Assembly (NCBI GenBank): GCA_937893155.1
Contig: CALBGU010000111.1
Span: 1-10,087, forward strand
From: an uncultured Treponema sp.
GTDB taxonomy: Bacteria; Spirochaetota; Spirochaetia; Treponematales; Treponemataceae
Reading direction: 5' to 3'
DNA length: 10,087 nucleotides
A model generated the notes under the pieces. It was not told where the DNA came from, did not search any database, and saw only the letters and a program-made list of their open reading frames with translations. Below, piece by piece: positions 1-6,529 of the stretch (position 1 is the stretch's first letter; the number at the start of each line of letters is the position of its first letter). The position numbers were made by a program, and so were the translations under genes.

Positions 1-251
1 TGGATTTCGTAAATATTTATTTTCAATACGCTTTTAAGAATTGACCTTCGTAAACATTTATTTTCCTTGCGCGAAACGGTTTTGGATTTCGTAAATATTT
101 ATTTTCAATACGCTTTTAAGAATTGACCTTCGTAAACGTTTATTTTCCTTGCGCGAAACGGTTTTGGATTTCGTAAACATTTTTTTTCAATACGCCTTTA
201 AGAATTGGCGTTCAAAAACATTTTTTTTGCTTGCGGAAATAGATTTCCGTG
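1..251. repeat. 41-bp tandem array with 82-bp higher-order period
   Basis: Six successive units of 41 bp begin at 6, 47, 88, 129, 170 and 211. Odd units read TTCGTAAATATTTATTTTC and continue into AATACGC and TTTAAGAATTG. Even units share the opening TTCGTAAAC/G and TTTATTTTC but continue into CTTGCGCGAAACGG. Units 1 and 3 are identical, units 2 and 4 differ by one base, and units 5 and 6 are progressively degenerate, so the array decays rightwards. It begins before base 1. The apparent reading frame through it is not credible as a gene. Confidence 0.9.
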
Positions 252-270
252 TCAAGCACGAGAATGGCAG
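244..270. repeat. Degenerate copy of a CCGTGTCAAGCACGG-type palindromic repeat
   Basis: The sequence TTTCCGTGTCAAGCACGAGA followed by ATGGCAG is a diverged relative of the hairpin at 327-347 and of the stretch at 7608-7638. All share a core of the form (C/T)CGTGTCAA(A/G)CAC followed by GGAAT(A/G)(A/G)CA. Together they look like a small dispersed palindromic repeat family. No independent function is visible for this copy. Confidence 0.5.
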
Positions 271-310
271 AAGAGAGATAACAAGGGGCTTAAGCTCCTT
301 GCTGCAGCAG
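271..310. repeat. Dispersed palindrome, copy 1 (inverted orientation)
   Basis: CAAGGGGCTTAAGCTCCTTG at 282-301 is a 20-bp palindrome with a single G.T wobble, followed by CTGCAGCA. Read on the minus strand, this stretch gives TGCTGCAG then the palindrome, the same order as the copy at 8727-8754. It is one of three copies in the window. There is no T-run beside it, so it is not an obvious terminator. Confidence 0.75.
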
Positions 311-317
311 ACATCGG

Positions 318-347
318 AAAAAAAAATTCCCGTGTCAAACACGGGAA
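318..347 (-). terminator. Intrinsic terminator of the outer-membrane protein gene
   Basis: On the minus strand a perfect 9-bp stem (TTCCCGTGT pairing with ACACGGGAA, 3-nt loop) is followed directly by nine T residues. It lies about 20 nt downstream of the stop of the minus-strand outer-membrane protein gene. The hairpin belongs to the same repeat family as 244-270 and 7608-7638, so a dispersed repeat appears to serve as the terminator. Confidence 0.88.
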
Positions 348-368
348 TAACAAAAGAGAAACGCGCGA

Positions 369-1703
369 TTAGAACGGCTTCCACGAAATACCGAGCGACA
401 TAAACGGCACGCGCTTGTTCAGCGTTACGTCATATCCGCTCATATCGTAGTCTTTTTCGCGGTAATACGAATACATAAAGCCCGCCTCAAGCCAGAAATT
501 TTTTACCATTTCGATTTCCGCGCCCGTGCCGACCGACATACAGTCCAGCGCAGGATTGACGATGTTGTTTGCGCTTGAGGTGCTACCCGTGCGGTTAAAA
601 AGTCCGCCCAAACTCACCGCAATCGCGTCGGTGAGCTGATATTCTGCGCCCAACGCGATTTCCCAGCTGTTGTTGTAGTCCGAACTCACGCCGTTGCCGC
701 TACGCTTTGCGTCTTTATCAAAATACAGATTGAAACTCGCGCTCGTGTACAGGTTGTCCAACGCTTGATAGCCCGCGCCCAAGTTCAAAACGGCAGGCAA
801 ATCGTTAGAATATTTGTCGCCCTTTTCGTAGCCCAAAAGACTTGCAAGTTCGCCGTCCACGCGCGTGTATTCGTAGCTCAACGACGCTTTTGTTTGATAC
901 TGCGCCGACAAATCCACGCCGTCAATCGGTTTTCCGTGCACGCCGACCACGAACGCATAGCCCCACGCGCGCGAACGATAGCCCAAATCCGAGCCGCCGT
1001 TGACGCTCTCAAATGCCGCATTGCTCGAAGACAGCGTGATGTCCTGCTGACCCTGCAAAATGCGCACACACGCGCCCACGCCGATTTTCTCGTTGATGTC
1101 GAAACCAATGCCGAGCTGTTCGCCGAACACCGCAGAATACACGCTCAATTCGTGGTCAGTCATCGCGCTCTGCAATGCAGTTGCAATCGTGCTGTATTTT
1201 TCTGCGCTTGCGGCAAATTTTGCCTTTTTTGTTTCGTCCGTTTCAGTTTGATAGTTTGCTAACGCCGTTTTAGCCTTTGTTCCCGCCGTCAACGCTCCTT
1301 TCGCAAAAAGCCCGTACGTCATCGCGCTGCCGTCGTTGTATTCGAGTTTGCCGCCGCCGCCGTACACCGCAAATGAGCCGAAAAACGCCAGTTTGCCGCT
1401 TTTGTAGACTGCTTCAAAGTTCGGAAACGCATACACGAGGGATTTATCAACGTATTCTTCGCCGTTCAATTCGTTTGAATATCGCTTAAAAATGAGCTGG
1501 TCGCCCAGATTCAAATACAACCCGTCGTTCAAAAACGCCGTGCCTGCAATATTGTATAATGCCGCCTCTGCGCGTTTGTTTTCGGTATTTCGGCTCGGAT
1601 TTCGCAAGTATCCCGTGCTCTGATTTGATTTTGTGTCTACGCCGCCTGCAAATGCGAGTGCGCCGAGCGCAAAAAACGCGCTGATTGCCGCTCTTTTCTT
1701 CAT
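369..1703 (-). CDS. FadL/OmpP1-like outer-membrane transport protein
   Basis: This 444-residue protein has an N-terminal signal peptide: a KKR basic start, a hydrophobic stretch at about 5-18 and a probable cut after ALAFA near residue 19. The mature N-terminus is GGVDTKSNQS, an opening I associate with treponemal FadL/OmpP1/TodX-family proteins. The body alternates short polar and aromatic stretches, as in a beta-barrel, and the last residue is Phe, the usual outer-membrane beta-signal. An Ala/Lys/Thr-rich helical insert lies at about residues 140-185. FadL-type barrels import hydrophobic molecules across the outer membrane; the actual substrate here is unknown. The start is supported by AGGAGA seven bases upstream. 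The gene is transcribed away from the lipid operon and shares its divergent control region, so co-regulation is possible. The FadL assignment is family resemblance by eye; it could be another treponemal barrel. Confidence 0.8.
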   Translation of the reverse strand: MKKRAAISAFFALGALAFAGGVDTKSNQSTGYLRNPSRNTENKRAEAALYNIAGTAFLNDGLYLNLGDQLIFKRYSNELNGEEYVDKSLVYAFPNFEAVYKSGKLAFFGSFAVYGGGGKLEYNDGSAMTYGLFAKGALTAGTKAKTALANYQTETDETKKAKFAASAEKYSTIATALQSAMTDHELSVYSAVFGEQLGIGFDINEKIGVGACVRILQGQQDITLSSSNAAFESVNGGSDLGYRSRAWGYAFVVGVHGKPIDGVDLSAQYQTKASLSYEYTRVDGELASLLGYEKGDKYSNDLPAVLNLGAGYQALDNLYTSASFNLYFDKDAKRSGNGVSSDYNNSWEIALGAEYQLTDAIAVSLGGLFNRTGSTSSANNIVNPALDCMSVGTGAEIEMVKNFWLEAGFMYSYYREKDYDMSGYDVTLNKRVPFMSLGISWKPF

Positions 1704-1729
1704 ACAAATGTCTCCTGTCTGTTTTTTTT

Positions 1730-1769
1730 CAGTGTTTCACACTGTATCTTATATCGCTCTTTTTAGCAA
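1730..1769 (-). promoter_or_regulatory. Possible promoter and palindrome upstream of the outer-membrane gene
   Basis: Read on the minus strand, TTGCTA (1764-1769) is followed after 17 bp by TACAGT (1741-1746), each matching four of six consensus bases. The -10 overlaps a perfect palindrome, CAGTGT-TTC-ACACTG (1730-1744), which is a sensible place for a repressor site. This would give a leader of about 30 nt. The elements are weak matches, so the assignment is tentative. Confidence 0.35.
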
Positions 1770-1770
1770 T

Positions 1771-1795
1771 ATGACGAATTTCAAAATTTTGTCAT
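1771..1795. promoter_or_regulatory. Imperfect palindrome between divergent promoters
   Basis: ATGAC (1771-1775) and GTCAT (1791-1795) flank an AT-rich, mostly self-complementary core (one T-T mismatch and one wobble). It abuts the -35 candidate of the minus-strand gene and lies about 40 bp upstream of the plus-strand -35 candidate. This is a plausible operator or activator site serving both directions. AT-rich DNA gives such palindromes by chance, so confidence is low. Confidence 0.3.
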
Positions 1796-1836
1796 TCTTT
1801 TCTGTTTCCGCAGCACCAATCCTAAAAAAACGCTAG

Positions 1837-1865
1837 TTGCTTTTTTGAGTTTATTTTTATATTAT
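1837..1865 (+). promoter_or_regulatory. Probable promoter of the lipid operon
   Basis: TTGCTT (1837-1842) is separated by 17 bp from TATTAT (1860-1865), which is followed by AAAGAG. A start near 1872 would leave a leader of about 26 nt carrying AGAGGA before the first ATG. It is the best sigma-70-like match upstream of the acyl carrier protein gene, and no other gene lies between. Confidence 0.5.
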
Positions 1866-1897
1866 AAAGAGAAAATCAACACACAGCAGAGGACTTT

Positions 1898-2161
1898 ATG
1901 AACGAGTTAAAAGACGAAATCAAAGACGTAATTATCTCATCATTGCAGCTTGAAGATGTAAAAAAAGAAGATATTGTGGACAGCGCACCGCTTTTCGGGG
2001 AAGGTTTGGGATTGGATTCTATCGACGCGCTCGAATTGGGTGTGGCGCTCAAAAAGAAGTTCGGGATAAAATTTTCTTCGGAAAATGAATCAAACCGCAG
2101 TCATTTCGCTTCGGTTGACGCACTCGCAGAATACATCAGTGCAGAACGCGCAAAAGCATAA
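1898..2161 (+). CDS. apeE: Acyl carrier protein, ApeE-like
   Basis: An 87-residue acyl carrier protein. The phosphopantetheine attachment motif GLDSIDALEL places the modified serine at residue 41. The sequence around it (APLFGEGLGLDSIDALELGV, then KKKFGIKF) and the later RSHFASVDALAEY fit the first ACP of aryl-polyene clusters better than a housekeeping AcpP, which normally has DSLDxVEL. It would carry the aryl starter or growing polyene as a thioester in the cytosol after activation by a phosphopantetheinyl transferase, which is not in this window. The start follows AGAGGA with suitable spacing. The next ACP gene begins 13 bp after its stop. The assignment to ACP is firm; the ape name rests on motif and operon context. 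Confidence 0.93.
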   Translation: MNELKDEIKDVIISSLQLEDVKKEDIVDSAPLFGEGLGLDSIDALELGVALKKKFGIKFSSENESNRSHFASVDALAEYISAERAKA

Positions 2162-2174
2162 GGAGCGGTGAAAA

Positions 2175-2432
2175 ATGACGAAAGATGATATTTTCAATAA
2201 AATAAAGACCATTTTGTCTGAGGAATTTGAAGTGCCGGCGGAAGACATCACGCCAGACGCACTGCTGAACGAACAACTCGAGCTTGATTCTATCGACGCG
2301 ATTGATTTGGTGGTAAAACTCAAGAATTTTATCCCCACCAAAATCGACCCGGAAATCTTTAGTTCTGTCCGCACCATTCAGGACGTTGTGGATAAGCTCT
2401 ATCCCTATGCACAAAACATCGAAAACAGCTAA
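2175..2432 (+). CDS. apeF: Acyl carrier protein, ApeF-like
   Basis: An 85-residue second acyl carrier protein. The motif LELDSIDAIDLVVKLK puts the phosphopantetheine serine at residue 39. The C-terminal half (PEIFSSVRTIQDVVDKLY) fits the second, more divergent ACP of aryl-polyene clusters. Paired, non-identical ACPs are typical of these systems, and they are thought to divide starter loading and chain extension. Translation starts after AAGGAG. The stop codon sits in the loop of a small hairpin that opens the structured region 2423-2516, which ends in an intrinsic terminator. Transcripts carrying just the two ACPs are therefore likely to be more abundant than full-length operon mRNA. Confidence 0.92.
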   Translation: MTKDDIFNKIKTILSEEFEVPAEDITPDALLNEQLELDSIDAIDLVVKLKNFIPTKIDPEIFSSVRTIQDVVDKLYPYAQNIENS

Positions 2433-2516
2433 CAATGCTGTTTAATGCCGAGGGCGAGTCAAAAGCCTTCGGCGGCACGGTGGTATTATCGGGTTTTGCC
2501 CCGATAATCTTTTTTT
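2423..2516 (+). terminator. Three-hairpin region ending in an intrinsic terminator or attenuator
   Basis: Three hairpins follow in a row. AAACAGC/GCTGTTT (2423-2429 with 2437-2443) encloses the ACP stop codon. GCCGAGGGC/GCCTTCGGC (2447-2455 with 2465-2473) has one wobble and a 9-nt loop. ATTATCGGG/CCCGATAAT (2485-2493 with 2500-2508) is followed by C and seven T residues, a textbook terminator. The loop of hairpin 2 ends in CAAAA and the loop of hairpin 3 begins TTTTG, so a five-base loop-loop contact is possible. No known riboswitch consensus was recognised. Confidence 0.75.
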
Positions 2517-2560
2517 GTCATTTTGTTTTACCATGCAAAGAGTTGACTGCGGGGAGAAAA

Positions 2561-4585
2561 ATGAAAAAATTTTTGCAGATATTGTTTTATTGTCTTGCCG
2601 CGTTGTATCCCATTTTGCTTTTTTCGTTTCTGGTGATTTTTCACCTGCCAGTTCGCTTGCTTTCGATTTGTGTAATCGTGTTGGCGGCTGTTTTTTTTAT
2701 GGGCGCAACGGGCAAATCAAAATCGGGAACCGCACGCGAAAAATTCGACAAACGACCGCTTATCACGTCGGTGTTGTTTTTTTTGGCGGGCGTTTTGTGT
2801 TTTATCACAAACAAAACGGTGTTCTTAAAGCTCTACTCGGTTGTGGTGAGCGCCAGTTTTTTGTTTGTGTTTGGCTCATCGCTGTTTTTTCCGCCGCCGA
2901 TTGTCTTTCGCTTTGCAACGCTCAAAGACAAATCAATTTTGACTTCGCCCGTCAGAAGCCTTGTGGAGCAATATTGCCGCACGGTTACAAAAGTGTGGTG
3001 CGCGTTTTTTATCGCAAACGGCACGATTTCTGCGCTGACGGCGATGAGCGCAAATGATACGCTGTGGTCGGTGTATAACGGCGGCGTGTCATATGTGTTA
3101 ATGGGTCTATTATTTTCAATCGAATACATCATCAGAAGGAAGGTGAACGCAAAAATGCCGAAAGTAAGCTACATAACAGATTTTACGGCGGATAGTCGAA
3201 GCGATGATTTCGTTTTGTGCTATGAGGGGAAATGGTCAGACGGGACATACAAAACATGGCGCGATTTTCTGACAGCGACAGCGAAAATGCGGCATTTTAT
3301 TGCCACACACGACGCAGACGAATGGATTTTGCACTGCGAGGATTATTGGTATTTTCTCGTTGCGTTTGTTTCGCTGTTGCAGTGCAAAAAAGCCGCGCTG
3401 TTGACGCAGAATATCTCAAGCGCATTTTTGGGCGAGATTAAAACGGACGGCAGGCTTTTTTTGACCGACCAGACCGCCTCTAATTCTTCCGACGACAGCA
3501 TTTCAATCGCTGACATCATTGAGGGCGATTATGTGCCAAGCGAAGCGGAAATCCGCGATACGCCCGCAATCGACAGCGACGCAACACGGATTGTGATGTA
3601 CACGTCGGGCAGTACGGGAAAGCCGAAAGCGGTACGGCAGCGAATGACCGAATTCCAAAAGGACAACGCATTTATTTTGCAGAAATGGGGCGCGGAGTTT
3701 TTCAGCCGCAAACTCGTTACGACGGTGAGCCAGCATCACATCTACGGCTTTTTGTTCGGGATTTCCCTGCCGTTTGCCGCGGGCGTGCCGTTCCGCCGAA
3801 CGCGCATTGAGTTCCCCGAGGAATTTGAAACGCTCAGCGATGAGTCTTATATGATTATCGCAGTTCCTGCGTTCCTCAAGCGCACGGTGGACATCGTGGA
3901 TAATCTGTCGCTGAAAAATCCGTGGATTTTCACGAGCGGCGGCGTGCTTTTGCCCGAAGTTGCCAAGCGCACGAACGAGGTTTTCGGATTTTGGCCCGTG
4001 GAAGTGTACGGCAGCACCGAAACAAGCGGCATTGCGTATCGTCAAAGCAAAAACGGCTTGGAATGGACCGCATTCGACAACGCGAAAGTTTGGCGCGGAG
4101 ATGACGGCTGTTTGCGCATTATTTCGCCGTACATCAAAGACCCCGCGGGTTTTGCAACCGCGGATTTGGTGGAGATTTTGGACGACGGGCGTTTTTTGCT
4201 CAAGGGACGCGCGGATTCTATCGTGAAAATCGAGGAAAAGCGCATTTCGATGACTGAAGTGGAAAACCGTCTCTTGCAAACAGGGCTGGTTTCTGATGTG
4301 AAAGTCATCGCGCTAGAAGACAGGCGACAGTATTTGGCGGCGGCTCTGGTGCTCAACGAAGCGGGAAAAGCGCACTTTGCAGGCAAGAAAAAGTTTTTGG
4401 TCAATCAGTATTTTCACGATTTTTTGATGCAGTTTTTCGAGAATGTCGTTATTCCAAAACGCTGGCGATATCTGGACGCATTGCCGACCGACACGCAGGG
4501 GAAAAAACACAAAGAGGACATCAAGGCGCTGTTTGAAACCACAGACGAAGAAAAAAACAGCGCAAAACAGGGAGAAAACGAATGA
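2561..4585 (+). CDS. apeH: Membrane domain (ApeG-like) fused to aryl/acyl-ACP AMP-ligase (ApeH-like)
   Basis: A 674-residue protein. Residues 1-195 hold about six hydrophobic segments (near 4-27, 32-50, 68-84, 88-110, 145-163, 174-192) and resemble the small COG4648-type membrane protein of aryl-polyene clusters. Residues from about 200 form an ANL-superfamily adenylating enzyme: P-loop MYTSGSTGKPK (346-356), YGSTETSG (483-490), TADL (533-536), KGRADSIVKIEEKRIS (548-563) and the A10-type lysine in LPTDTQGK (648). The predicted reaction is ATP-dependent activation of a carboxylic (probably aryl) acid and loading onto an ACP at the membrane. The frame is open back to 2435, but that stretch is the terminator RNA; ATG 2561 follows GGGGAG and starts with a normal membrane segment. 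A strong ribosome site at 3137-3145 precedes in-frame ATG 3155 (Met199), exactly at the domain junction. In most clusters the two halves are separate genes. Confidence 0.88.
   Translation: MKKFLQILFYCLAALYPILLFSFLVIFHLPVRLLSICVIVLAAVFFMGATGKSKSGTAREKFDKRPLITSVLFFLAGVLCFITNKTVFLKLYSVVVSASFLFVFGSSLFFPPPIVFRFATLKDKSILTSPVRSLVEQYCRTVTKVWCAFFIANGTISALTAMSANDTLWSVYNGGVSYVLMGLLFSIEYIIRRKVNAKMPKVSYITDFTADSRSDDFVLCYEGKWSDGTYKTWRDFLTATAKMRHFIATHDADEWILHCEDYWYFLVAFVSLLQCKKAALLTQNISSAFLGEIKTDGRLFLTDQTASNSSDDSISIADIIEGDYVPSEAEIRDTPAIDSDATRIVMYTSGSTGKPKAVRQRMTEFQKDNAFILQKWGAEFFSRKLVTTVSQHHIYGFLFGISLPFAAGVPFRRTRIEFPEEFETLSDESYMIIAVPAFLKRTVDIVDNLSLKNPWIFTSGGVLLPEVAKRTNEVFGFWPVEVYGSTETSGIAYRQSKNGLEWTAFDNAKVWRGDDGCLRIISPYIKDPAGFATADLVEILDDGRFLLKGRADSIVKIEEKRISMTEVENRLLQTGLVSDVKVIALEDRRQYLAAALVLNEAGKAHFAGKKKFLVNQYFHDFLMQFFENVVIPKRWRYLDALPTDTQGKKHKEDIKALFETTDEEKNSAKQGENE
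3137..3157 (+). promoter_or_regulatory. Internal ribosome binding site at the membrane/ligase junction
   Basis: AGGAAGGTG (3137-3145) lies nine bases before an in-frame ATG (3155-3157) that encodes Met199 of the fusion, in the context NAKMPKVSYITDF. The site is better than the one at the main start. Initiation here would yield a soluble ligase of 476 residues, close to the size of free-standing ApeH-type ligases. It may be a relic of two formerly separate genes or a working second start. Confidence 0.6.
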
Positions 4586-4938
4586 TACACGGTATTTCAC
4601 AAGCGAATATCATACAAAGAGACGAAAACAGTGTTGTTTTTGATTCATTCATCAGCGCGGATTGCGATTATTTTGACGGGCATTTCCCGAGTTTCAAATT
4701 GCTTCCGGCGGTGGCAGAGTTTACGTTAGCGGCAGAGGCAGCGCAGCAGTATTTTGCCGTGCCTACGTTCGTTTCTGCCATAAAGCGAATGAAGTTTTCT
4801 GCACCGCTTTTGCCAAACATAACGGCGCGGTTTTCGCTCAAGCGCATCGGCGAAAAAATCTCGTTCACCATTGCAGACAGCGCGGACGAAAAAAAGGTTT
4901 TCTCGTCGGGAACATTTTTTGTCGGGGAGAAAAACTAA
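4582..4938 (+). CDS. apeI: Hot-dog 3-hydroxyacyl-ACP dehydratase, ApeI-like
   Basis: A 118-residue single hot-dog domain of the FabA/FabZ/ApeI type. The motif YFDGHFPSFKLLPAVAEF holds the likely catalytic His34 in GHFP, and the central helix begins just after it. The acidic partner is not certain: Glu46 and Glu52 are candidates. It is shorter than FabZ (about 150 residues), as expected for ApeI-type proteins. Role: removal of water from 3-hydroxyacyl-ACP to make the conjugated double bonds. Its ATG overlaps the ligase stop as ATGA, so translation is probably coupled, helped by GGGAG upstream. The partner ketosynthase and ketoreductase are not in the window. Confidence 0.85.
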   Translation: MIHGISQANIIQRDENSVVFDSFISADCDYFDGHFPSFKLLPAVAEFTLAAEAAQQYFAVPTFVSAIKRMKFSAPLLPNITARFSLKRIGEKISFTIADSADEKKVFSSGTFFVGEKN

Positions 4939-4944
4939 CATCGT

Positions 4945-5736
4945 ATGTTCCGCAAAATTCTGTATTGTTTACGCGTTTTTGTAAAACTCTTTTTTCTTGC
5001 TTTTTTTGCCGTGGGAACGCTGATTATGTCGTTTATCGTCTTCCCGATTACACGGCTGTTTATCCGCGACAGACTGCGATTCCAGAAAACGTGCCGCAGA
5101 ATGCTCGGTGCAACGCTGCGCTTTTTTGTGCGATTGATTACCGTGTTTCAGATGATAAAAATCCGCGTGTCAGACCCAGACCGCGAAACATTGCGCAATC
5201 TGCACGGCGCGATTGTCGTTTCAAATCACCCGTCATTTTTTGATTCTGCGCTGTTGATTTCGCTTCAGGACTGCACGGATTTTATCGTGAAAAGCGCGCT
5301 CAAATCCCGCAACGTGATGAGTTTGCTTATCCGAACGCTCTATATTCCCAACTCGATGAAATACGAGGAAATTATGGCGCGGTGCAAGGAAAATCTGGCT
5401 TCTGGCGGCACGCTGACGCTGTTTCCCGAGGGCACACGGAGCATAAACGGGGTGCAAAATCGATTCAAAAAAGGTGCGGCGCGCATTTCTCTCGCAACAG
5501 GCTGCCCGATTGTGCCTGTGTACATCGGCGGCAACAGCAAGCGCGGGCTGGGCAAAGGCGATAAATTTTACCAAGTGAACGAAAACGGCGCGTATCGCTA
5601 CGAGTTCATCGTGAAAGATGCGGTGTATCCAGAGGAATTTGCAGGCTTGAGCGAGCCGATTGCGGCAAAACGATTCACGGCGAAATTGCAGGAGATTTTG
5701 TCGGACGAAAACAACAGGGGCGCACAATATGAGTGA
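4945..5736 (+). CDS. apeD: PlsC-type 1-acylglycerol-3-phosphate acyltransferase, ApeD-like
   Basis: A 263-residue membrane-associated lysophospholipid-type acyltransferase. A long hydrophobic segment at about 11-38 probably anchors it in the inner membrane. The HX4D catalytic motif is NHPSFFD (His95, Asp100). FPEGTR (160-165) binds the acyl acceptor phosphate in this family, RFKKGAARIS (173-182) follows, and PIVPVYIGG (188-196) is the usual fourth block. It would move an acyl group from ACP or CoA to a glycerolipid-like acceptor. The gap to the dehydratase is only 6 bp and there is no convincing ribosome site at the right distance, so it probably relies on coupling to the upstream stop. In the aryl-polyene clusters I know, this gene normally precedes the ACPs; here it is downstream. 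Confidence 0.88.
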   Translation: MFRKILYCLRVFVKLFFLAFFAVGTLIMSFIVFPITRLFIRDRLRFQKTCRRMLGATLRFFVRLITVFQMIKIRVSDPDRETLRNLHGAIVVSNHPSFFDSALLISLQDCTDFIVKSALKSRNVMSLLIRTLYIPNSMKYEEIMARCKENLASGGTLTLFPEGTRSINGVQNRFKKGAARISLATGCPIVPVYIGGNSKRGLGKGDKFYQVNENGAYRYEFIVKDAVYPEEFAGLSEPIAAKRFTAKLQEILSDENNRGAQYE

Positions 5737-6529
5737 TATTCAAAAAGCGATTTTGATTCCCGTGTACAATCACGGAAAGGCGTGTTTCGGCGTGGTCGAG
5801 TCGATTGCGCTGTATTGCAGGGAACACGCGGCGAAAATCATTTTGGTGGACGACGGCAATGCGGAAGAAACAAAGCGCTGTCTTCAAGAAATCGCAGAGC
5901 AATACCGCGACATCGTGCAGCTTTTGTCTTTGCCCAAAAACGCAGGCAAGGGCGAAGCGTTCCGCTCTGGGATGCTCAAGGCGCGAGAGCTGGGCTTTAC
6001 GCACGTTTTGCAGCTCGACGCGGACGGTCAGCACGACGCACACCGCGTGCCGTTTTTCTTTGAGCGCGCCGAACAGAATCCTGCGGCAATGATTTGCGGC
6101 TATCCCGAGTACGACGAGAGCGCGCCGACTCACCGCAAGGGCGCACACCGATTCGCAAATTGGTGGTGCTCGGTGGTAACGTGGCGGCGCGGCATTGTGG
6201 ATTCTCTCTGCGGGTTTCGCGTTTACCCCGTCGAAAGCGTCTGCGATTTTTACCGAAAGCACCGCACCGATTCGCGTATGGGCTTCGACATCGAAATCCT
6301 GCTTCGGCTTATCTGGCGCGGCGTTCCGTTCGAGTTCCACGGTGTTCGCGTTACCTACCCCGCCGACGGGATTTCCAATTTCCGCGCTTTCCGCGACAAT
6401 GTGCGCATTTCGTGGGTGTTCACCAAATTGTTTTTGGGTATGGTCGTGAGGATTCCCGTGTTTGTTTTTCAGAAAATCCGCGCGGCAAAACAGAGGCAAT
6501 CGGAGCAATCGGAGCAAAAAAATGGCTGA
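5729..6529 (+). CDS. Family-2 glycosyltransferase (N-terminal half of an ApeJ-like function)
   Basis: A 266-residue GT-A fold glycosyltransferase of the dolichol-phosphate-mannose-synthase-like branch of family 2. Visible motifs are ILIPVYNHG at the N-terminus, VDDG (40-43), the metal-binding LDADGQHD (96-103) and DSLCGFRVYP (158-167). A hydrophobic stretch near the C-terminus (about 235-250) may sit on the membrane. It is expected to add a sugar to a lipid anchor or to the polyene head; the sugar is not predictable. The start follows AGGGG with 8-nt spacing and overlaps the previous gene by 8 nt. In many aryl-polyene clusters this domain and the following acyltransferase form one protein; here they are separate genes that overlap by 8 nt. 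The C-terminus contains a short SEQSEQ repeat. Confidence 0.87.
   Translation: MSDIQKAILIPVYNHGKACFGVVESIALYCREHAAKIILVDDGNAEETKRCLQEIAEQYRDIVQLLSLPKNAGKGEAFRSGMLKARELGFTHVLQLDADGQHDAHRVPFFFERAEQNPAAMICGYPEYDESAPTHRKGAHRFANWWCSVVTWRRGIVDSLCGFRVYPVESVCDFYRKHRTDSRMGFDIEILLRLIWRGVPFEFHGVRVTYPADGISNFRAFRDNVRISWVFTKLFLGMVVRIPVFVFQKIRAAKQRQSEQSEQKNG

Noticed and set aside
1..251. CRISPR array
   Set aside because: Successive units are repeats throughout; there are no unique spacers, and the 41-bp halves are related to each other.
149..403. Plus-strand open frame of 84 codons
   Set aside because: It runs through the decaying tandem array, a palindrome and the terminator hairpin, and has no ribosome site or recognisable protein pattern.
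2423..2516. Known riboswitch class
   Set aside because: I compared it by memory with fluoride, preQ1, guanidine, SAH and c-di-GMP consensus features and saw no convincing match; it is listed only as a structured terminator region.
2435..2560. Upstream extension of the membrane/ligase protein to ATG 2435
   Set aside because: The 126 bases consist of RNA hairpins and a terminator, and the ATG lacks a ribosome site; ATG 2561 has GGGGAG and begins a normal membrane segment.
3503..4279. Minus-strand open frame opposite the ligase
   Set aside because: No recognisable domain; the plus strand carries the ANL core motifs over the same bases.
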